Source: Pseudoclavibacter triregionum
GTDB taxonomy: Bacteria; Actinomycetota; Actinomycetes; Actinomycetales; Microbacteriaceae
DNA: 64,000 nt
Reading direction: 5' to 3'
Assembly (NCBI GenBank): GCA_910822395.1
Contig: OU365335.1
Location: 1,860,001 to 1,924,000, forward strand
Shown: positions 34,334 to 44,400 of the stretch, piece by piece
Position numbering within the stretch: the stretch's first letter is position 1
How the letters are laid out: each line of letters begins with the position of its first letter
Made by a program: the position numbers and the translations under genes
Notes under the pieces: model-generated
Seen by the model: the letters and a program-made list of their open reading frames with translations, nothing else
What the model was told of the DNA's origin: nothing
Databases searched by the model: none

Positions 34334-35698
34334 ATGCGCGCCACCCAAGCCACGACCCCGCCGGGGGCCGTCGACGCCCGCGTCGACAGCACCTCGATGA
34401 CGAGGATCGCCGTCTCCAGCGTCATCGGCACCTCGGTCGAGTGGTACGACCTCTACCTCTTCGCGACCGCCTCGGCGCTCGTCTTCGACAAGGTCTTCTT
34501 CCCCGACTTCGACCCCGCCGTCGGCACGATGCTCGCCTTCGGCACCTTCGCCGCCGCCTACGTCGCCCGCATCCTCGGCGCGATGATCTTCGGCCACTTC
34601 GGCGACCGCATCGGCCGCAAGTCGATGCTCCTCATCTCGCTGCTCGGCATGGGCGCCGCGACCTTCCTCATCGGCTGCCTGCCGAACTACTACCAGATCG
34701 GCATCTGGGCGCCGATCCTCCTGCTCACGCTCCGCATCATGCAGGGCCTCGCGCTCGGCGGCGAGTGGGGCGGCGCCGTCCTCATGACGGTCGAGCACGC
34801 CCCCGAGCACAAGCGCGGCTTCTTCGGCTCGTGGGTGCAGATCGGCGTCCCCATGGGCACGCTCCTCGCGAACGGCGTCTTCCTCATCATCGCGGGCATG
34901 ATGCCCGAGGAGCAGCTCGTCGAGTGGGGCTGGCGCATCCCGTTCCTCGCCTCGATCATCCTCATCGCGATCGGCCTCTACATCCGCCTCACCATGGAGG
35001 AGACGCCGGCCTTCCAGAAGGTGAAGGAGGAGGGCGCGAAGGCGAAGATCCCGCTCGCCGACCTCCTCAGGAAGTACTGGAAGCAGGTCATCCTCGGCGG
35101 CCTCGCGACGGTCTCGACCGGCACGAGCTTCAACCTGCTCGTCGGCTCCGGCATCAACTACGGCACGAAGGACCTCGGCTTCTCGAAGCCCGAGATGCTC
35201 ATGGCCGTCATGATCGCCTGCGCCGTCTGCGTCATCCTGCTGCCGATCTTCGGCGCCCTCTCGGACCGCGTGGGCCGCAAGCCCATCATCATCGCGGGCA
35301 TCGTCGCCGAGGCCGTCGTGGCCTTCCCGATGTTCTTCCTCATGGACCAGAAGGTCCTCGGCCTCGTCGTCGCCGCGTACCTGCTCATGATGACCGCGTT
35401 CGCCGCGAACTACGGGCCGATCGCGACCTTCCTCGCCGAGCTCTTCGGCGCGAAGGTGCGCTACTCGGGCCTCTCGATCGCCTACATGCTCTCGGGCCTC
35501 ATCGGCTCGGCCGCGACCCCGGCGGTCACCACGTGGCTGTTCAGCCTCACCGGCAACGGCAGCTCGGTGGCCTGGTACATGATCATCTCGGCGATCGTCT
35601 CGCTCGTGTGCCTCCTGCTCCTCACGGAGACGCGCTACGGCGACATCGACGCCGTCGACGCGGCGCCCGTCGAGGCCGCCCGCGCGGAGGTCCGCTAG
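34334..35698 (+). CDS. MHS-family MFS transporter (metabolite:proton symporter)
   Basis: A 454-residue, 12-helix transporter of the metabolite:H+ symporter branch (ProP/ShiA/KgtP relatives). Signature segments are TSVEWYDLYLFATA in helix 1, GHFGDRIGRKSML in the first loop, LGGEWGGAVLM in helix 4 and GALSDRVGRKP in the second half. It probably imports an organic acid or zwitterion that the neighbouring enzymes break down. ATG 34334 has GGAG six bases upstream; ATG 34322 is an alternative. The RidA-RraA gene follows after two bases. Confidence 0.88.
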   Translation: MRATQATTPPGAVDARVDSTSMTRIAVSSVIGTSVEWYDLYLFATASALVFDKVFFPDFDPAVGTMLAFGTFAAAYVARILGAMIFGHFGDRIGRKSMLLISLLGMGAATFLIGCLPNYYQIGIWAPILLLTLRIMQGLALGGEWGGAVLMTVEHAPEHKRGFFGSWVQIGVPMGTLLANGVFLIIAGMMPEEQLVEWGWRIPFLASIILIAIGLYIRLTMEETPAFQKVKEEGAKAKIPLADLLRKYWKQVILGGLATVSTGTSFNLLVGSGINYGTKDLGFSKPEMLMAVMIACAVCVILLPIFGALSDRVGRKPIIIAGIVAEAVVAFPMFFLMDQKVLGLVVAAYLLMMTAFAANYGPIATFLAELFGAKVRYSGLSIAYMLSGLIGSAATPAVTTWLFSLTGNGSSVAWYMIISAIVSLVCLLLLTETRYGDIDAVDAAPVEAARAEVR

Positions 35699-35700
35699 CC

Positions 35701-36711
35701 GTGGGCGTCGCGCGCGCCTCGGCGTTCCCCGGCTCCGTCGAGGTCGGGCCGTACAGCCAGGCCTCGCTCGTCGACGGGCTGCTCTTCACCACGGGGCAGA
35801 TCCCCGCGCGGGACGGCGGGCTCGAGACGGTGCCCGAGGACTTCGCCGCCCAGGCGCGCGCGACGCTCGAGAACCTTCGTGCCCTCCTGGCCGCGAACGG
35901 CGCCGAGCTCGCCGACGTCGTGAAGGTGAACGCCTACCTCACGGCGAAGGAGCAGCTCGACCCCTTCAACGCGGCCTACCGCGAGATGTTCGGCGAGGTG
36001 CGGCCGTCCCGCACGACCGTCTGCATCGCCGCCCTCTGGGGCGTCGCCCTCGAGGTCGAGGCCGTCGCCCGGCCCTCGCGCCTCCCCGGCGCCGTGACGC
36101 CGGACGGCGTCGACGAGCGCTTCGAGCGGGTCGAGCTCGCCACTCTCGGGCACACGCTCGAGGAGGGCTTCCTCGAGGCGGGCCTGCGCCGCATCGCGGG
36201 CGTCGGGAAGATCGTCGGCCGGGCGCGCACGCTCCGCCTCGCCGAGCCCGACGCGATCGCCGTGAACGAGGCCATCCGCGCCCTCGAGCCCGGCGACGTC
36301 CTCTGCATCGACCTCGGCGAGCACGCGGCGCACGCGCCCGTCGGGGCGGTCACGCAGGCCGCCGTTCGCGCCCAGGGCGGCCGGGGCATCCTCGTCGAGG
36401 GGATCGTCACCGACCGGCAGGCGCTCGAGGACGGCCTCCTGCCCGTGCACGCCCGAGGCGTCGGCGCGCGCACGACGAAGCGGCTCGGGGCCGGGGCGCA
36501 CGAGCTCGACGTGCCCGTGACGATCGGCGGGCAGACGATCCGCCCGGGCGATCTCGTGCTCGCCGACGCCGACGGCGCCCTCGTGCTCGACGAGGCGCGG
36601 ATGGCGGAGGCCGTCGCCCTCCTCGACGACGCGCTCGCCTCCGACGAGGCCGAGCCGGAGCTCCTGCGTCGCCTCGCCGCGGGGGAGCGGGTCGGCCCGC
36701 TCGCGGGCTAG
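35701..36711 (+). CDS. RidA-RraA fusion protein
   Basis: A 336-residue two-domain protein. Residues 1-123 are a RidA (YjgF/UK114) domain (PGSVEVGPYSQASLVDGLLFTTGQIP, then NAAYREMFGEVRPSRTTV), whose relatives hydrolyse enamine/imine intermediates. Residues 130-336 match the RraA-like fold (GDVLCIDLGEHAAHAPVGAV, GILVEGIVTDRQALEDGLLPVHARG), which includes 4-hydroxy-4-methyl-2-oxoglutarate aldolase/oxaloacetate decarboxylases. The start is GTG, two bases after the transporter stop codon, with GGAGG 11 bases upstream. Both domains look complete, so the fusion may channel one unstable intermediate. Confidence 0.82.
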   Translation: MGVARASAFPGSVEVGPYSQASLVDGLLFTTGQIPARDGGLETVPEDFAAQARATLENLRALLAANGAELADVVKVNAYLTAKEQLDPFNAAYREMFGEVRPSRTTVCIAALWGVALEVEAVARPSRLPGAVTPDGVDERFERVELATLGHTLEEGFLEAGLRRIAGVGKIVGRARTLRLAEPDAIAVNEAIRALEPGDVLCIDLGEHAAHAPVGAVTQAAVRAQGGRGILVEGIVTDRQALEDGLLPVHARGVGARTTKRLGAGAHELDVPVTIGGQTIRPGDLVLADADGALVLDEARMAEAVALLDDALASDEAEPELLRRLAAGERVGPLAG

Positions 36712-36733
36712 CGGCGAGTCCTCGCGACCGACG

Positions 36734-36765
36734 AAGGCGGCGGAGCGATCTCGCTCCGCCGCCTT
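36734..36765. terminator. Bidirectional terminator between RidA-RraA and panB
   Basis: A 15-bp inverted repeat (AAGGCGGCGGAGCGA and its complement, 2-nt centre) between convergent genes; the A- and T-ends suit both directions. Confidence 0.75.
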
Positions 36766-36778
36766 CCTCGTCGTCCGG

Positions 36779-37687
36779 CTACTGCGCCTGCGGCGGCGCG
36801 TCCGGGTAGCTCTCGGCCTCGCCCGGGAAGGTCCCGTCGAGGACATCCTGGCGATAGCGGCCGACCGCGTCGAGGAGCTGCTCGCGGAGGTTCGCGTAGA
36901 CGCGCACGAACTTCGGCAGGCGCCGGTCGTCGAGGCCGAAGGCGTCCTGCCACACGAGGATCTGCCCGTCGCAGCCCGCGCCCGCGCCGATGCCGATCGT
37001 CGGGATGTCGAGGAGCTTCGTGACCTCCTCGGCCACGCTCGCCGGCACCATCTCGAGCACGATCGCGAAGGCGCCCGCCTCCTGCACGGCGAGCGCGTCG
37101 GCGATGAGCTGCTCCTTCGCCGCGCCGCGGCCCTGGATGACGTGGCCGCCGAGCCCGTGCTCGGACTGCGGCGTGAAGCCGACGTGGCCGACGACGGGGA
37201 TGCCCGCGTCGACGATCCGGCGGATGATGCCCGCCGAGCGCACGCCGCCCTCGAGCTTCACCGCGTGGGCGCCCGTCTCCTTCATGAAGCGGACGGCCGT
37301 GTCGAGGCCCTGCTTCGTGTCGCGCTCGTAGGAGCCGAAGGGGAGGTCGGCGACGACGATGGCGCGCTGCGCGGCCTTCGCGACGGCGCGGGCGAGCGGG
37401 ATGAGCTCATCGATCGTGATGCCGAGCGTCGTCTCCTCGCCGAACACGACGTTCGCGGCGGAGTCGCCGACGAGGAGGAGGTCGATGCCGGCCTCGTCGA
37501 AGATGCGCGCGGTCATCGCGTCGTAGGCCGTGAGGCAGGTGATCTTCGTGCCGGAGGCCTTCGCCTGCGCGAAGTGGCGCACGCGCACCCGCTTCGGCGG
37601 GCCGGAGGGGGACTGCGGGGCGGGGGCGGCGCCGTAGGGCGCCTGGCCCTCGGCGGCGGCGGGCTCGGGGCGAGGGGTGTCGGCCAT
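36779..37687 (-). CDS. panB: 3-methyl-2-oxobutanoate hydroxymethyltransferase
   Basis: PanB makes ketopantoate, the first step of pantothenate (coenzyme A) synthesis. The 302-residue protein has the family segments [27 protein letters not shown] (metal ligand D75), VKLEGG and GHVGFTPQS. About 32 extra hydrophilic residues precede the domain. The start at 37687 is supported by a TACGAT -10 box seven bases upstream (leaderless); ATG 37696 is an alternative inside that box. Confidence 0.93.
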   Translation of the reverse strand: MADTPRPEPAAAEGQAPYGAAPAPQSPSGPPKRVRVRHFAQAKASGTKITCLTAYDAMTARIFDEAGIDLLLVGDSAANVVFGEETTLGITIDELIPLARAVAKAAQRAIVVADLPFGSYERDTKQGLDTAVRFMKETGAHAVKLEGGVRSAGIIRRIVDAGIPVVGHVGFTPQSEHGLGGHVIQGRGAAKEQLIADALAVQEAGAFAIVLEMVPASVAEEVTKLLDIPTIGIGAGAGCDGQILVWQDAFGLDDRRLPKFVRVYANLREQLLDAVGRYRQDVLDGTFPGEAESYPDAPPQAQ

Positions 37688-37694
37688 GCGCGCC

Positions 37695-37700
37695 ATCGTA
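37695..37700 (-). promoter_or_regulatory. Leaderless -10 box of panB
   Basis: On the minus strand TACGAT ends seven bases before the panB ATG. The divergent glnA2 promoter starts 77 bp away. Confidence 0.5.
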
Positions 37701-37776
37701 GCGGCGGCCCCGGGGGCGGCCCGGAGACCGTCCCGGCGACCGCACCCGACCGCCCCGGGCGCCCGGCCCCGCGGAC

Positions 37777-37782
37777 TAGGCT
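37777..37782 (+). promoter_or_regulatory. -10 box of glnA2
   Basis: TAGGCT in the context CTAGGCT, identical to several leaderless promoters here, but followed by a leader of about 25 nt with a GAAGGAG ribosome site before GTG 37813. Confidence 0.45.
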
Positions 37783-37812
37783 GGCGGGGAACGCCGACGC
37801 GAAGGAGCTCCC

Positions 37813-39150
37813 GTGGACAAGCAGCAGGATTTCGTCCTCCGCACGATCGAGGATCGCGGGGTGCGCTTCGTCCGCCTCTGGTTCACCGACGTCACGGGCA
37901 CACTGAAGTCGGTCGCCATCGCGCCGGCCGAGGTCGAGGGCGCCTTCGCCGAAGGCATCGGCTTCGACGGCTCCGCGGTCGAGGGATTCGCGCGCATCTC
38001 CGAGTCGGACATGCTCGTCCACCCCGACCCGACGACCTTCCAGGTGCTCCCGTGGCGCGGCGACGTCGACCAGACCGCCCGCATGTTCTGCGACATCACG
38101 ACGCCGGACGGCCAGCCCTCGCCGACCGACCCGCGCAACGTCCTCCGCCGCACGCTCGACCGCGCGGCCGAGGAGGGCTTCACCTTCTACACGCACCCCG
38201 AGATCGAGTTCTACCTCCTCGCCTCGGCCGAGTACGGCCCCGAGGGCCCCCAGCCGGTCGACTCGGCGGGCTACTTCGACAACGTCCCCGGCGGCACGGC
38301 GCACGACTTCCGCCGCCGGGCGGTGCGGATCCTCGAGGACCTCGGCATCTCCGTCGAGTACAGCCACCACGAGGCGGGCCCCGGCCAGAACGAGATCGAC
38401 CTCCGCTACGCCGACGCGCTCACGATGGCCGACAACATCATGACCTTCCGCACGGTCGTGAAGGAGGTCGCCATCGAGCAGGGCGTCTACGCGACCTTCA
38501 TGCCGAAGCCCATGTGGAAGCACCCGGGCTCCGGCATGCACACGCACCTCTCGCTCTTCGAGGGCGACGCGAACGCCTTCTACGACGCGGGCGCCGAGCA
38601 CCAGCTCTCGACGACCGGGCGCCGCTTCGTCGCCGGCCTGCTCCGCCACGCGCCCGAGATCACGGCCGTCACGAACCAGTGGGTGAACTCGTACAAGCGC
38701 CTCTGGGGCGGCGACGAGGCCCCGAGCTACGTGTGCTGGGGCCACTCGAACCGCTCCGCGCTCGTGCGCGTGCCGCGCTACAAGCCGAACAAAGGCTCCT
38801 CGGCGCGCGTCGAGTACCGCGCCATGGACTCGGCCGCGAACCCGTACCTCGCCTTCTCGCTCCTGCTCGCCGCGGGCCTCAAGGGCATCGAGGAGGAGTA
38901 CGAGCTGCCGGCCGAGGCGGTCGAGGACGTCTGGGCGATGACGCCCCGCGAGCGCTCGGTGCTCGGCTACCAGCCGATGCCGACGAGCCTCGACGAGGCC
39001 GTCCGCCTCATGGAGGAGTCGGAGCTCGTCGCCGAGACGCTCGGCGAGCAGGTGTTCTCGTACTTCCTCGCGAACAAGCGCGAGGAGTGGAACCAGTACC
39101 GCGGCCAGGTCACGCCCTTCGAGCTCGAGTCGAGCCTCCGCGCCCTCTAG
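37813..39150 (+). CDS. glnA2: Glutamine synthetase, second type I paralogue
   Basis: A 445-residue glutamine synthetase like GlnA2 of Mycobacterium. Visible features are [33 protein letters not shown] (metal Glu), NEIDLRY, the HxH segment [11 protein letters not shown] and [16 protein letters not shown]. It lies upstream of glnE in the same direction (48-bp gap). A YELP motif resembling the adenylylation loop occurs near residue 361, but whether GlnE acts on this enzyme is unknown. The start is GTG. Confidence 0.9.
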   Translation: MDKQQDFVLRTIEDRGVRFVRLWFTDVTGTLKSVAIAPAEVEGAFAEGIGFDGSAVEGFARISESDMLVHPDPTTFQVLPWRGDVDQTARMFCDITTPDGQPSPTDPRNVLRRTLDRAAEEGFTFYTHPEIEFYLLASAEYGPEGPQPVDSAGYFDNVPGGTAHDFRRRAVRILEDLGISVEYSHHEAGPGQNEIDLRYADALTMADNIMTFRTVVKEVAIEQGVYATFMPKPMWKHPGSGMHTHLSLFEGDANAFYDAGAEHQLSTTGRRFVAGLLRHAPEITAVTNQWVNSYKRLWGGDEAPSYVCWGHSNRSALVRVPRYKPNKGSSARVEYRAMDSAANPYLAFSLLLAAGLKGIEEEYELPAEAVEDVWAMTPRERSVLGYQPMPTSLDEAVRLMEESELVAETLGEQVFSYFLANKREEWNQYRGQVTPFELESSLRAL

Positions 39151-39198
39151 CGCGCGGCTCGGGAGCGACGGGCGAAGGCGAGAGGCGAGGCGCCGAGC

Positions 39199-42100
39199 GT
39201 GGCGATGGGCGATCGACGAGCGGGGGAGCCCGAGCGGGAGCCTGCCCGCGTCCCGGGCCGCGGCGAGCGCGCCGAGCTCGTCCGCGCCGGCTTCGCGAGC
39301 CTCGACGAGGCCGCGGCGCACCTCGACGAGCTGGCGGAGGCCTCGGGCGTCACGGTCGAGGAGCTGCGCGCCTCGATCGGCCCGGCCGTCGCCGACCCGG
39401 ACCTCGCGCTCGCGACGGCCTCGCGCCTCGCGCGGCGCCACACCGACCACGCGCGGCGGATGCTCCGCGACGAGGGCCTCCGCGAGACGCTCCTCATCGT
39501 CGCCGGCGGCTCGATGGGCCTCGGCGAGCTCGCCCTCCGCGACCCGGAGTCGATCGACGCAGCCCACGAGGGACGCGACGGCCTCGATGACCCCGAGGCG
39601 ATGTCCGGCCGGATCGTCGACGCCGTCGGCCTCAGGGACGGCTCCGACCCCGGCGCCCCGACGGCCGCGCTCGAGGGGGAGGCCGGCCGCACGGCGCTGC
39701 GCCGCGCGTACCGGCGGGAGCTCGCGCGCATCGCCCGCTTCGACCTCGCCCACGACGATCCGGCCTCGATCGTGCCGGAGGTCTCGCGCGCCTGCACGGC
39801 CATCGCGGAGGGCGCGCTCGAAGCCTCGCTCCGCGTCACGCGCGCCGACCTCTCGGCCTCGCCCGCCGGATTGGGGCGATTCCCCGCGGAGCAGATCGCG
39901 GCCGTGCGCCTCGGCGTGCTCGCGATGGGCAAGTGCGGCGCCCGCGAGCTCAACATCATCAGCGACGTCGACGTCGTCTTCGTCGTCGAGCCCGCCGAGG
40001 GCTCGGACCTGCCGGCGCAGCGCGCCATCGAGATCGGCACGCGCCTCGCCTCGAAGCTCATGCAGGGCATCGCCGAGGCCGGGCACGAGCCGCCGCTCTG
40101 GGAGGTCGACGCGAACCTCCGGCCCGAGGGCAAGGACGGCGCCCTCGTGCGCAGCCTCGACTCCTACGCGAAGTACTACGAGCGCTGGGCGAAGAACTGG
40201 GAGTTCCAGGCCCTCCTCAAGATGCGGCCCGCCGCCGGCGACCTCGAGCTCGGGCAGGACCTCATCGACCGCCTCTCGCCGCTCGTCTGGGCGAGCGCGG
40301 CCCGCGCCGACTTCGTCGAGCAGGCGCGCGCCATGCGCGAGCGGGTCACCGACCACATCCCCGACGACGAGCTCGACATCCAGCTCAAGCTCGGGCCGGG
40401 AGGCCTGCGCGACATCGAGTTCACGGTGCAGCTGCTCCAGCTGGTGCACGGCCAGGTCGACGAGACGCTCCGCGTGCGCCGCACCTTCGACGCCATCGCA
40501 GCGCTCTCCGAGGGCGGCTACATCGGGCGCGACGACGCCGCCCGCTTCGACGAGGACTACCGCGCGCTGCGCCTCATGGAGCACCGCCTCCAGCTGCGCC
40601 GCCTCAAGCGCACGCACCTCATGCCGCGCGACGCCGACGAGCTGCGCATCCTCGCGCGCGCCTGCCGCGCCGAGAACGCGGACGCCCTCGTCGCGAGCTG
40701 GCAGCGGACGAAGATCGAGGTCCGCGGCCTGCACGAGAAGGTCTTCTACCGGCCGCTCCTCTCCGCCGTCGCGGCGCTGCCGTCGGACAGCTTCCACCTC
40801 ACGAGCGAGCAGGCGGAGGCGCGCCTGCGCGCGATCGGCTTCCGCGACCCGAAGGGCGCCCTCGGGCACCTCTCGGCGCTCGTCGGGGGCGTCTCGCGGC
40901 GCGCGCAGATCCAGCGCACGCTCCTGCCGGTCATGCTCGACTGGTTCGCCGAGCGCGCGAACCCCGACCAGGGCCTCCTTGCCTTCCGCAAGCTCTCCGA
41001 GCAGCTCGGGGACACCTCGTGGTACCTCCGCACGCTTCGGGACTCGAGCGCGGCGGCGAAGCGGCTCACGCGCCTGCTCGGCGACTCCCGCTTCGTCGCG
41101 ATGTTCCTCGAGCTCCACCCGGATGCCGTCCGCTGGCTCGACGACGACCGCCAGCTCGAGCCGAGGCCCCTCGAGGCGCTCGTCGGGGAGCTGCGGCGCA
41201 CCGTGCGCCGTCACGACGACGAGGAGTCGATCCGCCGCGCCATCCGCACCTTCCGGCGCCGTGAGGTCCTCCGCCTCGCGATCGGCGGCATGCTCGAGGT
41301 CGCGACGATCGAGCAGACCGGGCAGGGCCTCTCCGACGTCGGCACGGCCGTGCTCCGGGCGGCCCTCGCGACCGCCGAGCGGCTCGACGAGGCGGAGTAC
41401 CCGCCCTTCGCGATCATCGCCATGGGCCGCTACGGCGGCGCGGAGCTCGGCTTCGGCTCGGACCTCGACGTGCTCTATGTGACGGACGTCGCGGGGGCGG
41501 ACGATCCCGATGCGGCGATGCGCCGCGCGACGCAGCTCGTCTCGCGCGTGGGCGCGATCCTCCAGGACCCGCGCCTCCCGCTCGAGCTCGACGCGGATCT
41601 CCGGCCGGAGGGGCGCAAGGGGCCGCTCGTGCGCTCGCTCGAGGCCTACCGAGCCTACTACGAGAAGTGGTCGCTCGGATGGGAGGCGCAGGCGCTCCTC
41701 CGCGCCCGGCCCGTCGCCGGCGACGAGGAGCTCGCGGGCCGCTTCATGGAGCTCGCCGACGCCATCCGCTACCCCGCGACGCTCGCGCCCGCGGAGCTCG
41801 TCGAGATCCGCCGCATCAAGGCCCGCGTCGAGTCGGAGCGGCTGCCGCAGGGCGCCGACCCCGCCCGCCACCTCAAGCTCGGCCGCGGCTCGCTCAGCGA
41901 CGTCGAATGGCTCGTGCAGGCGCTCCAGCTCCAGCACGCCGCCCGCATCCCCGAGCTGCGCACGACCTCGACCCTCGGGGCCCTCCAGGCGGCCGTCGAC
42001 GCGGAGCTCCTCGCCGCCGGCGACGCCGCGACGCTGCGCGAGGCGTGGACGCTCGCCTCGCGCCTGCGCTCGGCGGTCTTCCTCCAGACGAACAAGGCGA

Positions 42101-42252
42101 CGGACGTGCTGCCGCGCGACCTCGGCCAGCTCTCCTCGATCGGCCGGCTCATCGGCATGCCGCCGGGCTCGGGCGCGAAGCTCGACGACGAGTACCTCGG
42201 CGTGACCCGCCGGGCGCGGCGCGTGTTCGAGCGCGTCTTCTACGGGCAGTAG
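39199..42252 (+). CDS. glnE: Bifunctional glutamine synthetase adenylyltransferase/deadenylyltransferase
   Basis: GlnE switches glutamine synthetase off by adenylylating a tyrosine and on again by phosphorolytic removal. The 1017-residue protein has the expected two nucleotidyltransferase halves: ISDVDVVFVVE near residue 255 (deadenylylase) and GSDLDVLYVTD near 753 (adenylylase), separated by helical regulatory regions. Its likely target is Y402 of GlnA1 encoded just downstream on the other strand. The start is GTG 39199; ATG 39205 is possible. Confidence 0.93.
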   Translation: MAMGDRRAGEPEREPARVPGRGERAELVRAGFASLDEAAAHLDELAEASGVTVEELRASIGPAVADPDLALATASRLARRHTDHARRMLRDEGLRETLLIVAGGSMGLGELALRDPESIDAAHEGRDGLDDPEAMSGRIVDAVGLRDGSDPGAPTAALEGEAGRTALRRAYRRELARIARFDLAHDDPASIVPEVSRACTAIAEGALEASLRVTRADLSASPAGLGRFPAEQIAAVRLGVLAMGKCGARELNIISDVDVVFVVEPAEGSDLPAQRAIEIGTRLASKLMQGIAEAGHEPPLWEVDANLRPEGKDGALVRSLDSYAKYYERWAKNWEFQALLKMRPAAGDLELGQDLIDRLSPLVWASAARADFVEQARAMRERVTDHIPDDELDIQLKLGPGGLRDIEFTVQLLQLVHGQVDETLRVRRTFDAIAALSEGGYIGRDDAARFDEDYRALRLMEHRLQLRRLKRTHLMPRDADELRILARACRAENADALVASWQRTKIEVRGLHEKVFYRPLLSAVAALPSDSFHLTSEQAEARLRAIGFRDPKGALGHLSALVGGVSRRAQIQRTLLPVMLDWFAERANPDQGLLAFRKLSEQLGDTSWYLRTLRDSSAAAKRLTRLLGDSRFVAMFLELHPDAVRWLDDDRQLEPRPLEALVGELRRTVRRHDDEESIRRAIRTFRRREVLRLAIGGMLEVATIEQTGQGLSDVGTAVLRAALATAERLDEAEYPPFAIIAMGRYGGAELGFGSDLDVLYVTDVAGADDPDAAMRRATQLVSRVGAILQDPRLPLELDADLRPEGRKGPLVRSLEAYRAYYEKWSLGWEAQALLRARPVAGDEELAGRFMELADAIRYPATLAPAELVEIRRIKARVESERLPQGADPARHLKLGRGSLSDVEWLVQALQLQHAARIPELRTTSTLGALQAAVDAELLAAGDAATLREAWTLASRLRSAVFLQTNKATDVLPRDLGQLSSIGRLIGMPPGSGAKLDDEYLGVTRRARRVFERVFYGQ

Positions 42253-42296
42253 GGGAGCAGGGGGCGTTCAGCCCTCCGGCATCCGCGCCCCCAACG

Positions 42297-42334
42297 GCGA
42301 AGGCCGCCGCCCTGGATGGGACGACGGCCTTCGC
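42297..42334. terminator. Bidirectional terminator between glnE and glnA1
   Basis: A perfect 10-bp stem (GCGAAGGCCG / CGGCCTTCGC) between convergent genes. Confidence 0.7.
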
Positions 42335-42345
42335 GCGCGCTCCGG

Positions 42346-43770
42346 CTAGACGCCGAAGTAGAGCTCGTACTCGTACGGGTGCGGGCGCTGCGCGAGCGGC
42401 TGCACCTCGTTGACGCGCTTGTACTGGATCCACGTCTCGATGAGCTCCTCGTCGAAGACGCCGCCCTGCGTGAGGTACTCGTGGTCCTGCTCGAGCGCGT
42501 CGAGCGCCTCGGTGAGGCTCGTCGCGAGCTGCGGGATCGACTTCGCCTCCTCCGGCGGGAGCTCGTAGAGGTCCTTGTCGATCGGCTCGTGCGGCTCGAT
42601 GCGGTTCTGGATGCCGTCGAGGCCGGCCATGAGCTGCGCGGCGAAGGCGAGGTACGGGTTGCCCGAGGCGTCCGGCGCGCGGAACTCGATGCGCTTGGCC
42701 TTCGGGTTCGAGCCCGTGATCGGGATGCGGATCGCCGCCGAGCGGTTGCCCGCCGAGTAGACGAGGTTGATCGGGGCCTCGAAGCCCTTCACGAGGCGGT
42801 GGTACGAGTTCGCCGTCGGGTTCGTGAACGCGGCGAGCGAGTTCGCGTGCTTGAGGATGCCGCCGATGTACCAGCGCGCGACGTCCGAGAGGGAGCCGTA
42901 GCCGGACTCGTCGTAGAAGAGCGGCTCGCCGTCCTTCCAGAGCGACTGGTGCGTGTGCATGCCCGAGCCGTTGTCGCCGTAGAGCGGCTTCGGCATGAAG
43001 GTCGCGACCTTGCCCCACGCCTCGGCGACGTTCTTCACGATGTACTTGAACTTCAGCACGTCGTCGGCCGCGTGGACCATCGTGTCGAAGCGGTAGTTGA
43101 TCTCGCCCTGGCCGCCCGTGCCGACCTCGTGGTGGCTGCGCTCGAGCTTGAAGCCCGACTCCATGAGCTGCATGCAGATCGCGTCGCGGAGGTCGGCGTG
43201 CTTGTCGACCGGCGAGACGGGGAAGTAGCCGCCCTTGAAGGGGGTCTTGTTCGCGAGGTTGCCGCCCTGCTCCTCGCGGCCGGTGTTCCAGGCGCCCTCG
43301 TCGGAGTCGACCTGGTAGAACGAGCGGTGCTGCGAGACCTCGTAGCGGACGTCGTCGAAGATGTAGAACTCGGCCTCGGGCGCGAAGAACGCGGTGTCGG
43401 CGATGCCGGTCGAGGCCAGGTAGGCCTCGGCCTTCTTCGCGACCTGGCGCGGGTCGCGCTTGTAGATCTCGCCCGTGCGCGGGTTGGTGATGTCGAAGAT
43501 CATGACGAGCGTCGTCTCGGTCCGGAACGGGTCGAGGTACGCGGTCGTGACGTCGGGGATGAGCTGCATGTCGGACTCGTCGATCGTCGCGAAGCCGCGG
43601 ATCGAGGAGCCGTCGAACAACTGGCCCACCGAGAAGAACTCCTCGTCGACCATCGCGGCGGGGATGTTGAAGTGCTGCTGGACGCCCGGCAGGTCCGTGA
43701 ACCGGATGTCGAGGAACTTGACGTCGTGCTCCTCGATGTAGGCGAGGACTTCGGAGGGTTCGGTGAACAT
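42346..43770 (-). CDS. glnA: Glutamine synthetase type I (main assimilatory enzyme)
   Basis: A 474-residue GlnA1 that forms glutamine from glutamate, ammonia and ATP as a dodecamer. Motifs: [47 protein letters not shown] and [16 protein letters not shown]. The adenylylation tyrosine is Y402 in [10 protein letters not shown], the substrate of GlnE. A four-element GlnR box lies 68 bp upstream of the start codon, which fits nitrogen control. Confidence 0.96.
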   Translation of the reverse strand: MFTEPSEVLAYIEEHDVKFLDIRFTDLPGVQQHFNIPAAMVDEEFFSVGQLFDGSSIRGFATIDESDMQLIPDVTTAYLDPFRTETTLVMIFDITNPRTGEIYKRDPRQVAKKAEAYLASTGIADTAFFAPEAEFYIFDDVRYEVSQHRSFYQVDSDEGAWNTGREEQGGNLANKTPFKGGYFPVSPVDKHADLRDAICMQLMESGFKLERSHHEVGTGGQGEINYRFDTMVHAADDVLKFKYIVKNVAEAWGKVATFMPKPLYGDNGSGMHTHQSLWKDGEPLFYDESGYGSLSDVARWYIGGILKHANSLAAFTNPTANSYHRLVKGFEAPINLVYSAGNRSAAIRIPITGSNPKAKRIEFRAPDASGNPYLAFAAQLMAGLDGIQNRIEPHEPIDKDLYELPPEEAKSIPQLATSLTEALDALEQDHEYLTQGGVFDEELIETWIQYKRVNEVQPLAQRPHPYEYELYFGV

Positions 43771-43837
43771 GGCGCTCCTGGTGAGGGTCGGGGGAGCCGC
43801 GGGGGCGGCTCCGATGGCACGAGCGTAGGCGCGCGCC

Positions 43838-43875
43838 GTGTCCCGGTCGTGACTCGGGTGTTTCCTCGATGTTAC
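43838..43875 (-). promoter_or_regulatory. GlnR-binding site of glnA
   Basis: On the minus strand the elements read GTAAC-n6-GAAAC-n6-GTCAC-n6-GACAC, a near-perfect match to the actinobacterial GlnR consensus GTnAC-n6-GAAAC repeated twice. GlnR activates glnA under nitrogen limitation. The site also lies just upstream of the divergent RDD gene's promoter (43883-43888), so both genes might respond. Confidence 0.8.
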
Positions 43876-43896
43876 GGGGAACTAGGCTTGATCCCC

Positions 43897-44307
43897 ATGA
43901 CCGCCAGCCCGACGACCGCCCAGGACCGCCGCTATCCCGGGGAGCGTCTGGGCCTCCCGGAGTCGGGCCCCGGCTCGATCGCCGGCCTCGGCCGCCGCAT
44001 CGGCGGGCTCGTCGTCGACTGGGCGATCGCGCTCGGCGCGGGGCAGCTCCTTGCGGGCGGCGATCCGCTCGCGACCTCAGGCCTCTTCGTCGTCGTCACG
44101 GCGCTGCCGCTGCTCGTGTTCGGCTCGACGATCGGGCACCTGCTCTTCGGCATGCACCTGCGGCGCGTGAACGGCGAGGCCGCGGGGTGGTGGCGGCCGA
44201 TCCTGCGGCAGGCGTTCCTCGCACTCGTCATCCCGGCGGTCGTGTGGGACACGGACCAGCGCGGGGGCCACGACATCCTCGCGGGGACGGTCCTGCGGCG
44301 GCGGTAG
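43897..44307 (+). CDS. RDD family membrane protein
   Basis: A 136-residue membrane protein of the RDD family with about three hydrophobic helices (residues 33-50, 58-80 and around 104-116). The typical charged motif is RRIGGLVVDW. Function is unknown. The gene is the classic divergent neighbour of glnA1 in actinobacteria. TAGGCT (43883-43888) lies eight bases before the ATG, so the mRNA has at most a one- or two-base leader. Confidence 0.82.
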   Translation: MTASPTTAQDRRYPGERLGLPESGPGSIAGLGRRIGGLVVDWAIALGAGQLLAGGDPLATSGLFVVVTALPLLVFGSTIGHLLFGMHLRRVNGEAAGWWRPILRQAFLALVIPAVVWDTDQRGGHDILAGTVLRRR

Positions 44308-44339
44308 CGCGCCGGCGGCCGACCCTCGGCATGCGAGAT

Positions 44340-44368
44340 GGCCCCGCGAGCGGAAGCTCGGCGGGGCC
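44340..44368. terminator. Terminator between the RDD and DUF4191 genes
   Basis: GGCCCCGC / GCGGGGCC, an 8-bp stem between convergent genes. Confidence 0.6.
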
Positions 44369-44400
44369 CTCTCGGTGTGCGCGGCGGCGCGGGGGCGCGG

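Noticed and set aside
37513-41937. A 1474-codon minus-strand frame opposite glnA2 and glnE.
   Set aside because: Composition (Arg, Glu, Val, Ala runs) and exact opposition to conserved genes show it is a shadow frame.
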